Notes: generated by a model from the letters alone, not told the origin. A DNA stretch of 64,000 nucleotides from Kalaharituber pfeilii (GCA_015179045.1 WHUZ01000111.1:1-64000); one strand, 5' to 3'; positions 23,834 to 35,137 are shown, counted from the first letter of the stretch. A program made the numbers and translations.

Positions 23834-24329
23834 TGTTAGCGTAGGCGTCGCTGGGCTCGCGAGAGTGGCACTGGGGCGACTCCGGGATTCACGAAGGCAG
23901 CGAAGCGGACGGCAAAAGGTTATGCGAGAGCATGAAGTGAGAGTTCAACTTAGAACACCGCTAGTGTCTTGATTTCTTCTAGCTATCTATTCGGCCCGTT
24001 TATATAGACTTCCGGGCTATCAACATGATATGACAATGACATGATGAATATAGATAAGACACGTAGGTAAGGAGACGTAGTAGAAACATGCATTAGGAAG
24101 GTCAGTAGCGACTAATGCATGTACGCATATTACTTTGTAAACCATGTGCAGTTGCTAGTCTGTATGACTTATTGCTTGACACACACTTCTGTACGCGACC
24201 GCCGTTTCTCGGGCCCAAAGTGTTCCATGCGTTGCCTAGTAGTGATCAGCTACATGTTCAGCACACGGCTTATACGGAACTGGCGGTGCTTCTCGGCAGT
24301 ATCCCGTAAGTCTTACCTTAGCCGTAACA
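23834..24329 (-). repeat. 3' LTR of the second gypsy element
   Basis: It runs TGTTAGCG to GCCGTAACA. On the minus strand it is preceded by the purine tract AAAACGGGGGGTGA (24330-24345), which fits the polypurine primer. The minus strand carries the promoter-like word GTCTATATAAACG. Confidence 0.9.
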
Positions 24330-25648
24330 TCACCCCCCGTTTTAGAGCTTTTTTGCCCCGAAAAGCTTCTAAACGATCCGAGACTTACTCGGTTGGGTCA
24401 GTGTATGTTTTGTATGGCTAAGAGTGTCGGCGTACCCTATGCGCTGAGTACTGGTATTCATTGTAAATACAATGGCCGATGGTAAGACTGGTGTGTCCTG
24501 CACTCATATCGTTCAGTGTTAGCCATTAAACCACTTCTCTGGTAAAACCCTGTGGGAAACCCATGAGAGCGTGGAAGGTATAACACCTACATGAGATTCT
24601 AGCCCACGTAGCTAGACCTCATTCCCAAATAACGCCCATTATTGGTACGTTGGTTGCACTGCCTCATAGACTCATGTCTTTAGGCTTTCGTGGGTGCTTA
24701 TCATGGAATTCTTTGACGGATTCCAACGAGCATTGTAGGTTGCCAATAGGCTTCCCCAAGTATCGTCATCTTCGTAGTACCCTTGCCAACGGATTCGGTA
24801 TTTAAGCTGGCCCCGAACCTTGCGCTGTTGACGACGTAGTGACATCGTAGTAGAGCTCTTGTTCGTCATCGTCAAGGTCTATGTTGCCATGTTCTCGGAG
24901 GCTAACGTGAATGGCTATGCAGTCGCATGCCTTGAGGCAGTTCAAGTTCGGTTGTTTCCCGATTAGCCAGTCCTCTGCTGCCGGTGAGGCGAGTGTGTGG
25001 TCATCCGAGATGTGTAGTGTTTTGGGTTGAATCCGTATAGGCTTCCGAGGGTATGTAGCCGTGGGTAGACGTTATCGAAGTGTTGTGTGCATACTCGGCT
25101 CGTGGTAGCCAAGTAGCTCAGCGGTTTTGTCTATCCTGACAGAAGATGCGTAGGTACTACTTGAGAGTTTGTATCGCTTGCTCTGACAGTGCGTCAGTTT
25201 GTGAATGGTAGGATGTGGATAGCCGGAGTTTGATGTTGGGCTGCTGGTTAATTTCCTTTCAGCATGCGGAGGCGACATCTGTAGAGGTCCAGGTTGTTTT
25301 GGTCGGTACGTATCGCTGGATCTTGGTAACACGGTTCGTAATGATGAGGATCGCGTTGTCGCCCCCCGGTTCCGGTAGTTCTCCGACGAAATCCATAGCC
25401 TTTAGCGCCAGTAGTATTTGCTAATTGCTGTCCCAGCCCGTGCGGCTACCACCCTCACTTGAGTATGCCAGAATTCCTGTCGCATATTTCACTCAAGTGC
25501 CGTGGTACCTGTTCACTTGGTTCACCAGGGTACAGCGCCATATATTGTCCAGTTTGGACCCTTAGCACGCCGGGTTACTTCCGGACTTATAGCCTATATG
25601 CGGTCGGTGCCACGTGCCTGTATGCGGTCGGTGCCGCGTGTGTGTATG

Positions 25649-25857
25649 GTCGGTGCCGATGCGGTCGGTGCCGATGCGGTCAGTGCCGATGCGGTCAGTG
25701 CCGATGTGGTCGGTGCCGATGCGGTCAGTGCCGATGCGGTCAGTGCCGATGTGGTCGGTGCCGATGCGGTCAGTGCCGATGCGGTCAGTGCCGATGCGGT
25801 CAGTGCCGATGCGGTCAGTGCCGATGTGGTCGGTGCCGATGCGGTCGGAGCCGTGTG
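25649..25857. repeat. 15-bp minisatellite (about 13 units)
   Basis: Units GTCAGTGCCGATGCG, with GTCGGTGCCGATGCG and ...GATGTG variants, repeat about 13 times. The unit is a multiple of three, so several frames stay open on both strands; the Cys/Arg-rich plus-strand frames are a by-product. The array sits in the integrase region of the element. Confidence 0.9.
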
Positions 25858-26554
25858 TCTGTATTCAGTCGATGCCACACGCCTTTCACTCACATAGGCT
25901 GGCCAGGCCTATGAGCCATTTTCTGGCTGGTGAATTATTCCAGTGAGGCACCGAACCGAGCAACAGATCTGACTCCAGTTTGGCATTGGTATTGGGTTCG
26001 GCAGGCATGTCGGTTAGCTTTCGCCTTTTGGCGACGTATGTTTGCGTAGCTTCTCTCTATCTATTCCGGTAGAGGTTCCTTGATATCACTTCTTGGGTGC
26101 GATGCACCCCCCCAGTGGCTCGTGACCTCTGGGTCTTCCTCAATGGGGTCGCCGTTGGTGAGTAGTTGCCCATCTTTTAAGAGCTGGATTTCCGGATCTG
26201 CCGGTTCATCACCGGATCGACGCGATATGGTGTCGGCTTTCCCGTTATCGCTCCCTTGCGATAGATGCTAGTAAAGTCCAGCTCGCACATCTTTATGTGC
26301 TGGTTTGCTTGCCGGGAGTTAAGCTTCCGCTTGGTGGTGATCCGTATAGACATCGACATGTACGCCCTCTAGCCAAGTGTACCATTTGAAGCAGTCGACG
26401 ATTGCGAACAGCTCCTTGTCATGGTCAGTTCCGTTTGGCTGTGGTGAAGGCTGGTGAGTGGAAGTCGACTGGGTGTAGTGTTTTAACTCCGTTCTCCTTG
26501 TGGTATGGGGAGAGAGTGCCGGCGAGGGCTTGGTAAGATGCATCAGTTTCCCTA

Positions 26555-26745
26555 ATCGTCTTCAGGGTTCTATCCCATGATCGTCCTCAGGGTTCTATCC
26601 TATAGGCGGAGTACTGATGCATCAATTTCCATAATCGTCTTCAGGGTTCTATCCCATGATCGCCTTCAGGGTTTTATCCCATGATCGCCTCCAGGGTTTT
26701 ATCCCATGATTGCCTTCAGGGTTTTATCCCATGAGCGGAGTACTG
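26555..26745. repeat. 25-bp tandem repeat (6-7 units)
   Basis: Units GATCGCCTTCAGGGTTTTAT + CCCAT repeat with small changes. It interrupts the RNase H/RT region of the second gypsy element. Confidence 0.85.
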
Positions 26746-27427
26746 GGCGAATAGGAATGCTTGCTTGAGTTCATCGAATGACTGCTATTGTGCATCAACC
26801 CCATGAAAATGGTACGTTGTCCATGAGGGAGGTAAGCAGTTCGCTCTGGCGGCGGTAATGGTTCTTGATGAACGGTGTAGTAGTTGGCCAGTCGGCAATG
26901 GTGTTAAGCTTGTGGCCATTAATGGCATGGCCAAGAAAGACTATCTCCTGTACGGCTAGTCCGTGGTCAAGTGGTAGTTGTAGGACCTGTTCCACGGTCG
27001 TACTACCTCAACGGTATCCTTCCAGGATTTCGTCCATCATCTCCTGAAACTCGTCGATGCGAGTTCAGAAGCATAACGGTATATTCGAACAGCTTTCATC
27101 GCCTGACTTGATTCGAATGAGGCGTTTTTAAGGTCGACCGGGTGAAGTGTTCATCGCCGGAGATCTTTTCCAGAAGGTCTGGTATGAGTGGGAGGGGGTA
27201 CCGATTCGGTACCATGATCTTGTTGGGTCCCTTCTGCAGGGCTTCATCTTCCCAGGCCATTGGGTACTTCAGCATGAGGGTGGTTGAGTGGGATCTCGCG
27301 ATACCCGGATCGGCGGGGTGGTAGTCTGGCTGCTTGCTTCTCAAAGAACACTTGAGCGTAACGTTCATAACGTTCGCACTAATGATTAGTAGTACATCGC
27401 CCTTCTTCTAGCGATTCCTTCAAAAAT

Positions 27428-27500
27428 CCGAAACAGAAACAGGTGGCAGGAACAGAAACAGGCGGTAGGAACAGAAACAGGCGGAAGAAACAGAAACAGA
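27428..27500. repeat. 19-bp tandem repeat (about 3.5 units)
   Basis: Units ACAGAAACAGGCGGTAGGA repeat in the gag-pol junction region. The unit is not a multiple of three, so it changes frame. Confidence 0.8.
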
Positions 27501-27965
27501 GACAGATGACTGAGGGTAAAACAATTTCATCATAAGGAACAACAGAATCAAGGGAATCATGAACCAAACGCCGGTTTTTTTGCCATTATCAGAGAGACCT
27601 TTCCTTCCCAACCAAAATAATTCCAATAACACTTCTCTATTCCCAATATCCAGACATTCCGCATCAAAATCAAAGCAGTACTAGAGATTACATTACCTGA
27701 TTTATTCCGAACGCCGGAAAACACAAATGCAGTATTCAAAACCTTAACTCCTTCCAGGGAGCTCCTGTCTCCTTGCCGTACGTTTACGGGTCCTTCCAAT
27801 GGTGCTTTGGGTGTCCCTTATTTTTTCCTGAATTGTCATGGGCTGACTTCCTCATTCATGTTAAGCTCGGTGATGTAGACGGTGGGTCTCTCGGTGGTGG
27901 TCGTTCTTCCGGTCGATGTTTGCACGGTCGTTCGGTTCGTCTCCTAGGGTTTGGACTACCCGTTT

Positions 27966-28330
27966 CTATTGTTTGACCTTGGAGGGCTGTTCAAAGTATT
28001 CTTCCACCGAGAGGAGGAAGTCTTCCAGTTCATTCTGCTTGCCGGAGAATGATCTCGGCTGCTTCACCTTAGGCGGAGGTGAGCGGGACCTTGAGCGGGG
28101 CTGGCGGTGGCGGCAGCAGCGGGACTCTGAGGGGCTGCAGGGCTCTGAGCAGCGGCGGGACTCCGAGTAGTGGGACTCTGAGTGACGGCGGGACTTCCGA
28201 GCGGCGATGGGACTCCGAGCGGCGGCGGGACTCCGAGCGGCGACGGGACTTCCGAGCGGCAATGGGACTCCGAGCGGCGACGGGACTCTGAGCGGTAGCG
28301 GGACTCCGAGCGGCTACGTGGGGGTCTCCA
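27966..28330 (-). pseudogene. gag: gag fragment with SR-type repeat
   Basis: The minus-strand frame 28262-27966 reads Ser/Arg-rich repeats (AARSPAAARSP, RSRSRSPPPKVKQP) followed by a Gag-like start (FSGKQNELEDFLLSVEEYFEQ). The repeat is a 15-18-bp minisatellite (CGGCGGGACTCCGAG-type, 28090-28330). Downstream the frame is lost. Confidence 0.65.
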
Positions 28331-28554
28331 AGCGGCTGCGTGAGGGTTTCTAACAGCGGGAAGCTTACACGTAGGACGTGCGGGGTTGTTTATGCCGTTT
28401 CCACAGATTTTCCGGACATCGCGACATCTGTCATCGGTGAGGAGGGGTATGCTGGGAGCGGTTGCAGTACTGGGAGAGGCGGGGAAGGGACCGTTGGAAC
28501 TCCATTGGTAATGGGAGAAAAGAAAAGAAAAAGAATAGTTAACGAGCGGTGTAA

Positions 28555-29052
28555 TGTTAGCGTAGGCGTCGCTGGGCTCGCGAGAGTGGCACTGGGGCGA
28601 CTCCGGGATTCACGAAGGCAGCGAAGCGGACGGCAAAAGGTTATGCGAGAGCATGAAGTGAGAGTTCAACTTAGAACACCGCTAGTGTCTTGATTTCTTC
28701 TAGCTATCTATTCGGCCCGTTTATATAGACTTCCGGGCTATCAACATGATATGACAATGACATGATGAATATAGATAAGACACGTAGGTAAGGAGACGTA
28801 GTAGAAACATGCATTAGGAAGGTCAGTAGCGACTAATGCATGTACGCATATTACTTTGTAAACCATGTGCAGTTGCTAGTCTGTATGACTTATTGCTTGA
28901 CACACACTTCTGTACGCGACCGCCGTTTCTCGGGCCCAAAGTGTTCCATGCGTTGCCTAGTAGTGATCAGCTACATGTTCAGCACACGGCTTATACGGAA
29001 CTGGCGGTGCTTCTCGGGGCAGTATCCCGTAAGTCTTACCTTAGCCGTAACA
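28555..29052 (-). repeat. 5' LTR of the second gypsy element
   Basis: It runs TGTTAGCG to GCCGTAACA and is followed by the TSD ccatc. The 5' leader on the minus strand starts TTACACCGCTCGTTAAC, which has no obvious tRNA-complementary TGG site. Confidence 0.9.
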
Positions 29053-29057
29053 CCATC

Positions 29058-29660
29058 CAGCTCAAGTTAAATACTCTTACTGGATCCCATCCTAAGTGCC
29101 TTTTCTAATACTGGCTTTCTATAGAGGCTGAGGCCTTGTTTCAATCTACTGGATACACAGTCCGGTCCATTACCTATCAGGTTTCAGACTTATCAGCTCC
29201 TCCTAGCACTAAACCTAGCCTAGTTATCTCTTCTAGAGATAACGAAATAGCATTTCTAATTAGGGCCCTGTGGCGGCTTACTCTGCTAAGCCATAGGTGA
29301 CTAACAGCATCCTATTCTGATCAACCCTAAGCTTCCTGCTTCGTGCTTACTATTATTTTCTAATGGTATTACACTACTAACGGAGCAACCGTTCTAGAAA
29401 TGACTACCTTATTAGGAGATTATAGACTCTCTATTGACTATGTCAACCTCTGTAATAAGATGTATAAACATGAACTCAATCTAACAGGTATTGCAGGGCC
29501 CTTTGATGACATAAGAATAGCAGCATGAGTTTAGTTGCACAGGTATGACAGGTCTTCTTCTATAGTGCAAGATGTGACACAAAAGGCTTAATCTGCAGGA
29601 ATAAGATAGAGCAGGTTCAATATGAAGGGGTAGTGAAAGGACACCTATATATAGTATAGT
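29058..29660 (+). other. Unidentified coding-like remnant ending in a satellite unit
   Basis: This is the right flank of the gypsy insertion. The plus strand has a coding-like stretch (EAEALFQSTGYTVRSITYQ ... RDNEIAFLIRALWRLTLL) with a few stops. At about 29470-29500 it reads KHELNLTGIAGPFDD, the 19-codon satellite unit of 50376-51310. Further satellite-like words continue to about 29650. I do not recognise the protein. Confidence 0.4.
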
Positions 29661-29796
29661 GGCTAGTAATAAATAAATAATTCATTGTATAAAGAATTGA
29701 GTACCCACACAATATGAGTACTCACACTTAGCACATCTCTAATGAGCCCAATCATGCATTCTGAATGAGACTCACTCAAGACACTATCATGCAAAC

Positions 29797-30455
29797 TGTT
29801 ACGGCTAAGGTAAGACTTACGGAGTCAGTTCCGGAAGCACCGCCAGAGACGTATGCTAAAGATATGACTGATCACCACTAGGCAACATCCACTGGTAAAC
29901 GGCGGTTGCCTACTGAAGTATATGAAGTTGAAGTTGCACATAGCCTACCAATATGTGTACATGCATCACAGACCTTCTTGATACATATTTCTATTACGTT
30001 CATGCCTTTCTGGCTACTGCAGACCTTCCTAACGCATGCCTCCATTACGTTCACACCTTTCCAACTACTGCAGACCTTCCTAATGCATGCCTCCATTACG
30101 TTCATGCCTTTCCAGCTACCGCGGACCTTCCTAACACATGCTTCTATTATGTTCACACCTTTCCTGCTACTATGGACCTTCCTGATGTGTGTTTTCTGTT
30201 ACGTCTCTCTGTCTGTATGCCTTAGCATATTTATGGTCATGTTACTGTCAATTGACTAGTCAGGTATGATGGCCGGAAGTCTATATAAACGAGCTGAACA
30301 GTTAGCTAGAAGGAAATCAAGACACAAGCAGTATTCTAAGTAGAACTCTCACTTAATGCTCTCACGTAACCTTTTGTTATCCGCTTCGCTACCTTCGTGA
30401 ACCCGGAGTCGCCTCCAGAGTCACTCTCACGAGCCCAGCGACCCCTACACTAACA
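29797..30455 (+). mobile_element. Solo LTR with internal 51-bp tandem expansion
   Basis: It starts TGTTACGGCTAAGG and ends CCCTACACTAACA, the reverse-complement form of the 23834-24329 LTR family. The TSD caaac is perfect (29792-29796, 30456-30460). It is 659 bp versus about 497 for the family. The excess is a 51-bp unit (GACCTTCCTAATGCATGCCT...) repeated 4.3 times at about 29970-30190, where the family LTR has one copy. A TATA-like GTCTATATAAACG at about 30284 marks the promoter region. Confidence 0.9.
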
Positions 30456-30599
30456 CAAACATGCTATTACACCAACATGCTATCAAATAATAAAGCTGCT
30501 CGATGAGTTCTCAGCAGAGGCAGAACTCGCTTATAGTATACATTAAATAGCATGAGCACCTAGTATGAGTCGAGTCAGTATTGAGTTTTGTAGCATGTG

Positions 30600-30800
30600 G
30601 CTTATACCAACTCACTGCTGAGTAGTAGTTATACATTATCACACTAACTCAGTTACGCTATACATACAACTCATACCGACTCACTCGGTAGCCGAGTTGG
30701 GTATATTTTATAGTATAGCAAACCGACTCGCTGTACATACAACTTATATTGGCTCACTCAACAGCCGAGTCTGAGTTAGGTACATTTTATGACATGAAAA
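30600..30800. repeat. Two ~80-bp diverged direct repeats
   Basis: A unit containing ATACAACTTATA..GGCTCACTC, AGCCGAGT, TTGGGTA and ATTTTATAG occurs twice in a row with about 75% identity. No coding potential. Confidence 0.45.
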
Positions 30801-30894
30801 ACTGATCCAAAAACTGACTTACTTAGAAAAACCAACTCACAACTTATACTGAGTACAAATGCTATCAGCGGTTAAAAGCTTGAGGATTTCAGAG

Positions 30895-31602
30895 AAGTTG
30901 GATGATGCCATTGTTGGTTATTTGTAAGCTTATGGCAAAACAAGACATAACAGATATAGTGTTATACTATGGGGTATGTTGGAGTAAGCTGTTTACTAAG
31001 TAACTAAGTGCATCTCGAAATATAATTAAATATAAGTCACAAAGAATAAAGTAGTTAACATAGTAAAAAAGCTTTATATCTGTTAGCATTGAGTTCTGGG
31101 TCCTTGTCCTTCTAACTCCAGTGGGTCAGGCCCCTATTTATACAAAATATAGTTCTTCAAAGCTGTTAACAAATTCAGCTCGAAAGGATTCTGGAGATCA
31201 AGCCAGATCCTGAAAAATACTAAGCAACGGGCTTTGTTTTTGACCAACTCTTATAATAAATTCTAAGACAGTAAATACGAGAGCTTGTAACCACTAATGC
31301 AAGCCTCTATTTAAAAATACTATTATAACTCTGATTGCTATGCAAAGACCAATACTAAAAATAGGAAAAGGTTATTGTATAAGTAAAGAATTAGTACAAC
31401 AGGAACTACTGAAAGAGTTAGTAACCAAGATTGCTAATCTTAGTAGCTACTTACTTTTTAACCGAGAAAGCTTCACTACCACTAGCCTGACTAGGATCGG
31501 GTTAGCTAAATACTTGACTAACAGGCCTTATAGTTGGTAGTACCTTTCGACGACACTTTAACAAGATGGTATTATAGCATGAGAACGATTATGCCTGTAA
31601 CA
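30895..31602 (-). mobile_element. RIP-altered LTR plus leader of the 7122-14624 gypsy family
   Basis: 30960-31602 matches the 638-bp LTR along its whole length, with many C-to-T/G-to-A differences (for example GGTACGTTGGGGG read as GGTATGTTGGAG), and ends CCTGTAACA. The 60 bases to its left match the leader and first gag codons (GATGCCATTGTTGGTTATTT). It is therefore the 5' end of a minus-strand copy whose remainder is missing. Confidence 0.85.
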
Positions 31603-31785
31603 CTAAGCTATAATTGCCTTCTGCAGTTAGGCCAACTGATGAGTATGCTAAAAAGACTACTGGGCCAAAAAGAATTGAGAGTATAGAGACATATAATAGG
31701 GAAGGCAGATAGGCCAAAGTGTAGATAGTTTTATATATAAGAGAAGACATCTACATATATCTGGTACAGGTACAAGGTTTGGAGA

Positions 31786-32642
31786 CAGTGTTTCTAATGG
31801 GCTGGCCAGCTCAGACTAAGAGTATAGCCTAGCCAGTCTAGGCTATAGCAATTTAGACCTGAGCTGGCCTAAAACATGCAGGCCAGCCATGAAATCTGCC
31901 TGTACCAGTCTAAGCAGCCTAAATGTTTCAGGCTAGGCCAGGCCACCTAGGTCAGTCTAGGCTATTTAGGCCATTTGAGCCATTCAGGCCATTTAGGCTA
32001 TAGTATAAGTTAAGTTATATAGTAGCTAGCTATATATAGAATATACTCTAAATTCTACATATACCTCATTTTCTAATATTTGAGATTTTACTTACTGATT
32101 TTACACTGCTAGTATTGCTTTCTATTAGTGATGCATATCTTCATTATAGTATCAAATTCAACTTTGTCATACCAGATTTTTGTAACCCAAATTCTAGAAG
32201 ACTCAATATCAGTATCAGATTGGACTGCAGGAATTTGTCAATGCAAGGTCAAAACTTGAACTGCACTATGAAGAGTGAAGAATAGGAGAATACTAAAGGA
32301 ATCATTATCGCCAGTACCAGTGGTTGGACTGTCTGTCTTCCTGCAATACTAATAAGAAATTAGTATAGAGTCAAGTGATACAAAAAAAATTTACTTACCT
32401 GAATACCTGCGAAAAGCGCTGCTCAATAAAAAAAAGTCTAGATAGTTATCCAAAAATATTGAAAGGTTCATATTAAATCCGTGTCCAAGTAACCTGAAGG
32501 TGGCCCCTGAAATAGCCTCGTAACCAGCCCTCCTGCCCCTGAAATTGCTTGAACGGCCTGAATGGCCTGGACGGCCTGGGCCATCTGTAACCTTGGCCTG
32601 GCCGGCCTGGGCTGTTTCAGGCCTGGCCGGTTGGGAACACTG
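31786..32642. mobile_element. Non-autonomous hAT-like element, 857 bp
   Basis: The left end reads CAGTGTTTCTAATGGGC and the right end CCGGTTGGGAACACTG. These are inverted repeats apart from C-to-T changes, and match the ends of the element at 53340-56216. Flanks tttggaga (31778-31785) and tttggagg (32643-32650) form an 8-bp TSD with one mismatch, the length typical of hAT. Both ends carry clustered GGCCTGGCC/AGGCC subterminal repeats. No transposase is encoded. Confidence 0.75.
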
Positions 32643-32649
32643 TTTGGAG

Positions 32650-33068
32650 GAGGAAGTGGCCAGAGGCCGAGGAGGTAATGAGGAGGCACATACCAACTAG
32701 CGAAGATGAACCAGGCTGCCCTGGCAGAGCCGCTGAGATGGGCAGGGAGGTGACATTGTAGGAGACTGCAGTTTCTGCTTCACATTGGTCAAAACTGCCT
32801 CTGCTGATTTTCTTCCTTGGTATTATTTCCTTTGTATTTAGTCCATCATAGCTCACGAGGCAATATACGGGTACTGATATTAAAGAAAAACAAATCCGGG
32901 CCCACGTACGGTTCCCTCTGCACACAGTAGGCGGCGGCGGCTGCAATACTGCTATGGGTTCCTTTGCTTGGGACCAGCAATGCCAAGCCCTCCCGGCCAG
33001 CGCGCGAACTGGACGTAAAGTTGATTGAGTAAGCGTGTCATTCTTTCCCCGCTTCATGACACAAAGTA
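32650..33068. other. No gene assigned
   Basis: This is balanced-composition DNA between the hAT-like element and the coding remnant. A minus-strand frame (33057-32617) is open but runs into the hAT terminal repeat and shows no recognisable motif, so it is not annotated. Confidence 0.35.
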
Positions 33069-33069
33069 A

Positions 33070-33939
33070 TTGTCATCGGCCTCATCGGTATTCATTGCAA
33101 CCACCTGGGCGTTCGACGCCCGGTATCCCCCAAACAAAGCACAGTTTAGCTACCGAGCCGCCGAATGTATGATGCCTAAATTCACAGCCAAAGAGTTTGA
33201 ACGCGCGATTGGCAACCTCGACGCAGAGACGAACCGAGTGTTATTGCTCTCATGTGATGAAGAGATGGTTGGTATTGCAATTCAGCTCTTCCAGCTCGGG
33301 AAGCTAGGCTGCGACTTCCTGCTCACGGCCCGCTACCGTGCAACACACTTTCAAACCAGGCTTCAATACTGGTTAGAGAATAAATACGGTGACATGGTGA
33401 GAGATTTTCACGGTGAAGACAAGATGGACTTCGATCCAGATATCCTCAACACCGAGGACACGATGTGGTTTGAGGCCTACGACAAACACAACCAGGGTTG
33501 CAGGATTGATGGGGAGGACCGGCGGAATTAAGAGTACATCGCTGCACTTGAAACCCTTTTAGATATCAGCAACAAGCTTGCGAGCATGCGTAATGCATTG
33601 AACGAAGAGCTCCGTCTTATGTGGAGATACTCCACGTACGTGGAGAGTACTCTGTACTCTACTTATCTGCTCTGTCGCCGCGGGCTACACGGCGTCGGGT
33701 GGCCTGGGGTCGCACCAGTTCCGGATTGGCTTGCAAGAGCAGAAGAGACCGTGGGGTTGTGGTTGGACCATCCGACTTTGGCTCAGCAGGGCAGTAGAGG
33801 AGATCTGATATCCCCTGATGTTGTTACTGCGATGGAGAATGCTAAGAGGCTCGTTATAAGAGCTAGAGAGGGGAGCAAGAGGGAGAGAAAGTGGCTAATC
33901 CCCCCATTGGAAGTGGAGAGGATGGTTAACTGTCCATGA
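33070..33939 (+). pseudogene. Unidentified protein gene remnant, one in-frame stop
   Basis: A single plus-strand frame is open from about 33070 to 33531, stops at TAA (33529-33531), and continues in the same frame to 33939, about 290 codons in all. The first in-frame ATG is at 33169. The first part contains FTAKEFERAIGNLDAETNRV and KYGDMVRDFHGEDKMDFDPD; the second has a possible helical stretch (YIAALETLLDISNKLASM) and a basic C-terminal part. Composition is normal, not AT-shifted. It resembles no retroelement or transposase motif I know. TAA could be a mutated CAA, or the stop could hide an intron. It may be a host gene or an unrecognised element gene. Confidence 0.5.
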
Positions 33940-34745
33940 GCAGCACGGGAAATAGGTCCCGTCGATGCAAGCGGAACCATGAATTTAATATGCACGACTA
34001 AACATGAACATATTCCCTCCGATCTTAGAACTTTTGTTCAAAAGAGGTCCTGGATAGTTCAATATATTTTCTAAATGAAAGACGCCGTAGAGGGCAAGCA
34101 CGATTTTCAACCCCAGACGACTTTTGCGCTCTGCCTGTCGCCTCCAAGTCTATATAGCATCAACAGTTTACTTAGAAGCTAGTAAATATTTGCAACTACG
34201 TATAGACGCCTTGACCTCGCACCTCGATACATTACCCTTGATAAGCAGATTATATCGGTCCAGAAGCAAATACTCAATACAGTCAAGCAGAGTGCAAAAG
34301 GGGCAGAAAACTAGTGAAAAGTCGTGCTACCGTTTCACATATTAGGAGAAGAAATGAGTTAGAAAAATACAAGGCGAATAGGTCTAGTTCCTTGTCTTCT
34401 TTTTCCCTTCTTCAGAAGAAAATCACCAAGGCGAAGCGCTCACCCCTTCCGTGACCATAGATGTAACGCTTGAGTCCAAGCATTAAACTAAATAGCAATC
34501 AACAGCAGCTGAGGGTCTTCTTCTACATCTGTGTCACCACCAAACTCCGAGCTCAATATTCTTGGGCGCCGCGTCGGTTATGAACTTGAAACTGGTCGCT
34601 ACCGCTCAGGTCTCGTGCTGCACTACTAACCGCTCAATGCAACCCGCTTTTATTATAGCCTCCTAGACATATTAATGTACTGTAAAGAAATAATGAAGCG
34701 ATTACCTGTTCCGTCGACTGCACCCTGCACCAAGGAAGTTCCAAC
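33940..34745. other. No gene recognised
   Basis: This is normal-composition sequence with only short frames and no repeat ends. It forms the left flank of the LINE fragment that follows. Confidence 0.35.
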
Positions 34746-34755
34746 ATACAAAGCA

Positions 34756-35100
34756 TGGAGACACAAAGTAGGGAAAGCCGATACCCCGGACTGCCGCTGG
34801 TGCAGGGAACGGGAGGAGACAACCAGCCACCTGCTGGAAAAGTGCCGAGTCTGGAAAAACAGGATATGGCCGGGAGGGAGGGAAGACCTCCTGGACCCGC
34901 CGGAAGAGGAGGGAGACCCACTGCTCGACCTAATGGTCAGGTTGGAAGAAAGAGTTTAGACCGCCACTTCTTCATTTCGTCTAATTTTCGTTTTTATTTC
35001 ACCTATTTGCTGTCACTATTCCTCTTCACCATTCTTATCTCCTCACTATCATGTAACTACATCTCGCCATAGCCCATAGGGCGGTAAGCGAGTAATGATA

Positions 35101-35130
<30 letters not shown>
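34756..35130 (+). mobile_element. 5'-truncated clade-A LINE, 375 bp
   Basis: A perfect 10-bp TSD atacaaagca (34746-34755, 35131-35140) brackets it. It begins inside the ORF2 C-terminus at WRHKVGKADTPDCRWC. The Cys/His motif CRWCREREETTSHLLEKC follows, then the stop at about 34960, a T-rich 3' region, the tail CTCGCCATAGCCCATAGGGC...GCGAG and poly(A). The C-terminal motif matches those at 59350 and 56310. Confidence 0.9.

Positions 35131-35137
<7 letters not shown>

Larger units (their letters stand above)
24672..27368 (-). pseudogene. pol: Broken pol of the second gypsy element
   Basis: Minus-strand fragments, from upstream: 27368-27096 with the RT start (VPNRYPLPLIPDLLEKISG); 26995-26795 with an RT segment (EIVFLGHAINGHKL); 26543-26177 with RNase H (HDKELFAIVDCFKWYTWLEG, VYTDHHQAE); 25332-25072 weakly integrase-like; 24875-24672 with a chromodomain (YRIRWQGYYEDDDTWGS). 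Upstream, around 27800-27557, a frame reading LNTAFVFSG...SSTAL may be the protease. The RT active-site box was not found, and minisatellites occupy 25649-25857 and 26555-26745. It cannot encode a working polymerase. Confidence 0.75.
23834..29052 (-). mobile_element. Ty3/gypsy element with minisatellite-filled interior (5.2 kb)
   Basis: The LTRs are 23834-24329 (496 bp) and 28555-29052 (498 bp), TGTTAGCG...GCCGTAACA. They seem to differ only by a 2-bp G insertion near 29017. The 5-bp TSD ccatc is perfect (23829-23833, 29053-29057). Minus-strand fragments in order are an SR-rich gag, a protease-like stretch, RT, RNase H and a chromodomain, all broken. Four separate minisatellites lie inside. 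Near-identical LTRs around such a degraded interior is unusual. Confidence 0.9.

Noticed and set aside
25459..25946. Cys/Arg-rich repeat proteins (CGRCRCGQCR, MRSVPMRSVP) resembling metallothionein-like ORFs
   Set aside because: They are readings of a 15-bp minisatellite that keeps all frames open. The array lies inside a gypsy pol on the other strand.
29878..30259. Three overlapping ORFs of about 90-117 codons inside the solo LTR
   Set aside because: The 51-bp tandem unit is a multiple of three and stays open on both strands; LTRs of this family carry no gene.
31340..31540. 66-codon ORF
   Set aside because: It lies entirely within an LTR relic of the 7122-14624 family.
32617..33057. 146-codon minus-strand ORF
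   Set aside because: It extends into the hAT terminal inverted repeat, has no motif, and overlaps no conserved element coding region.
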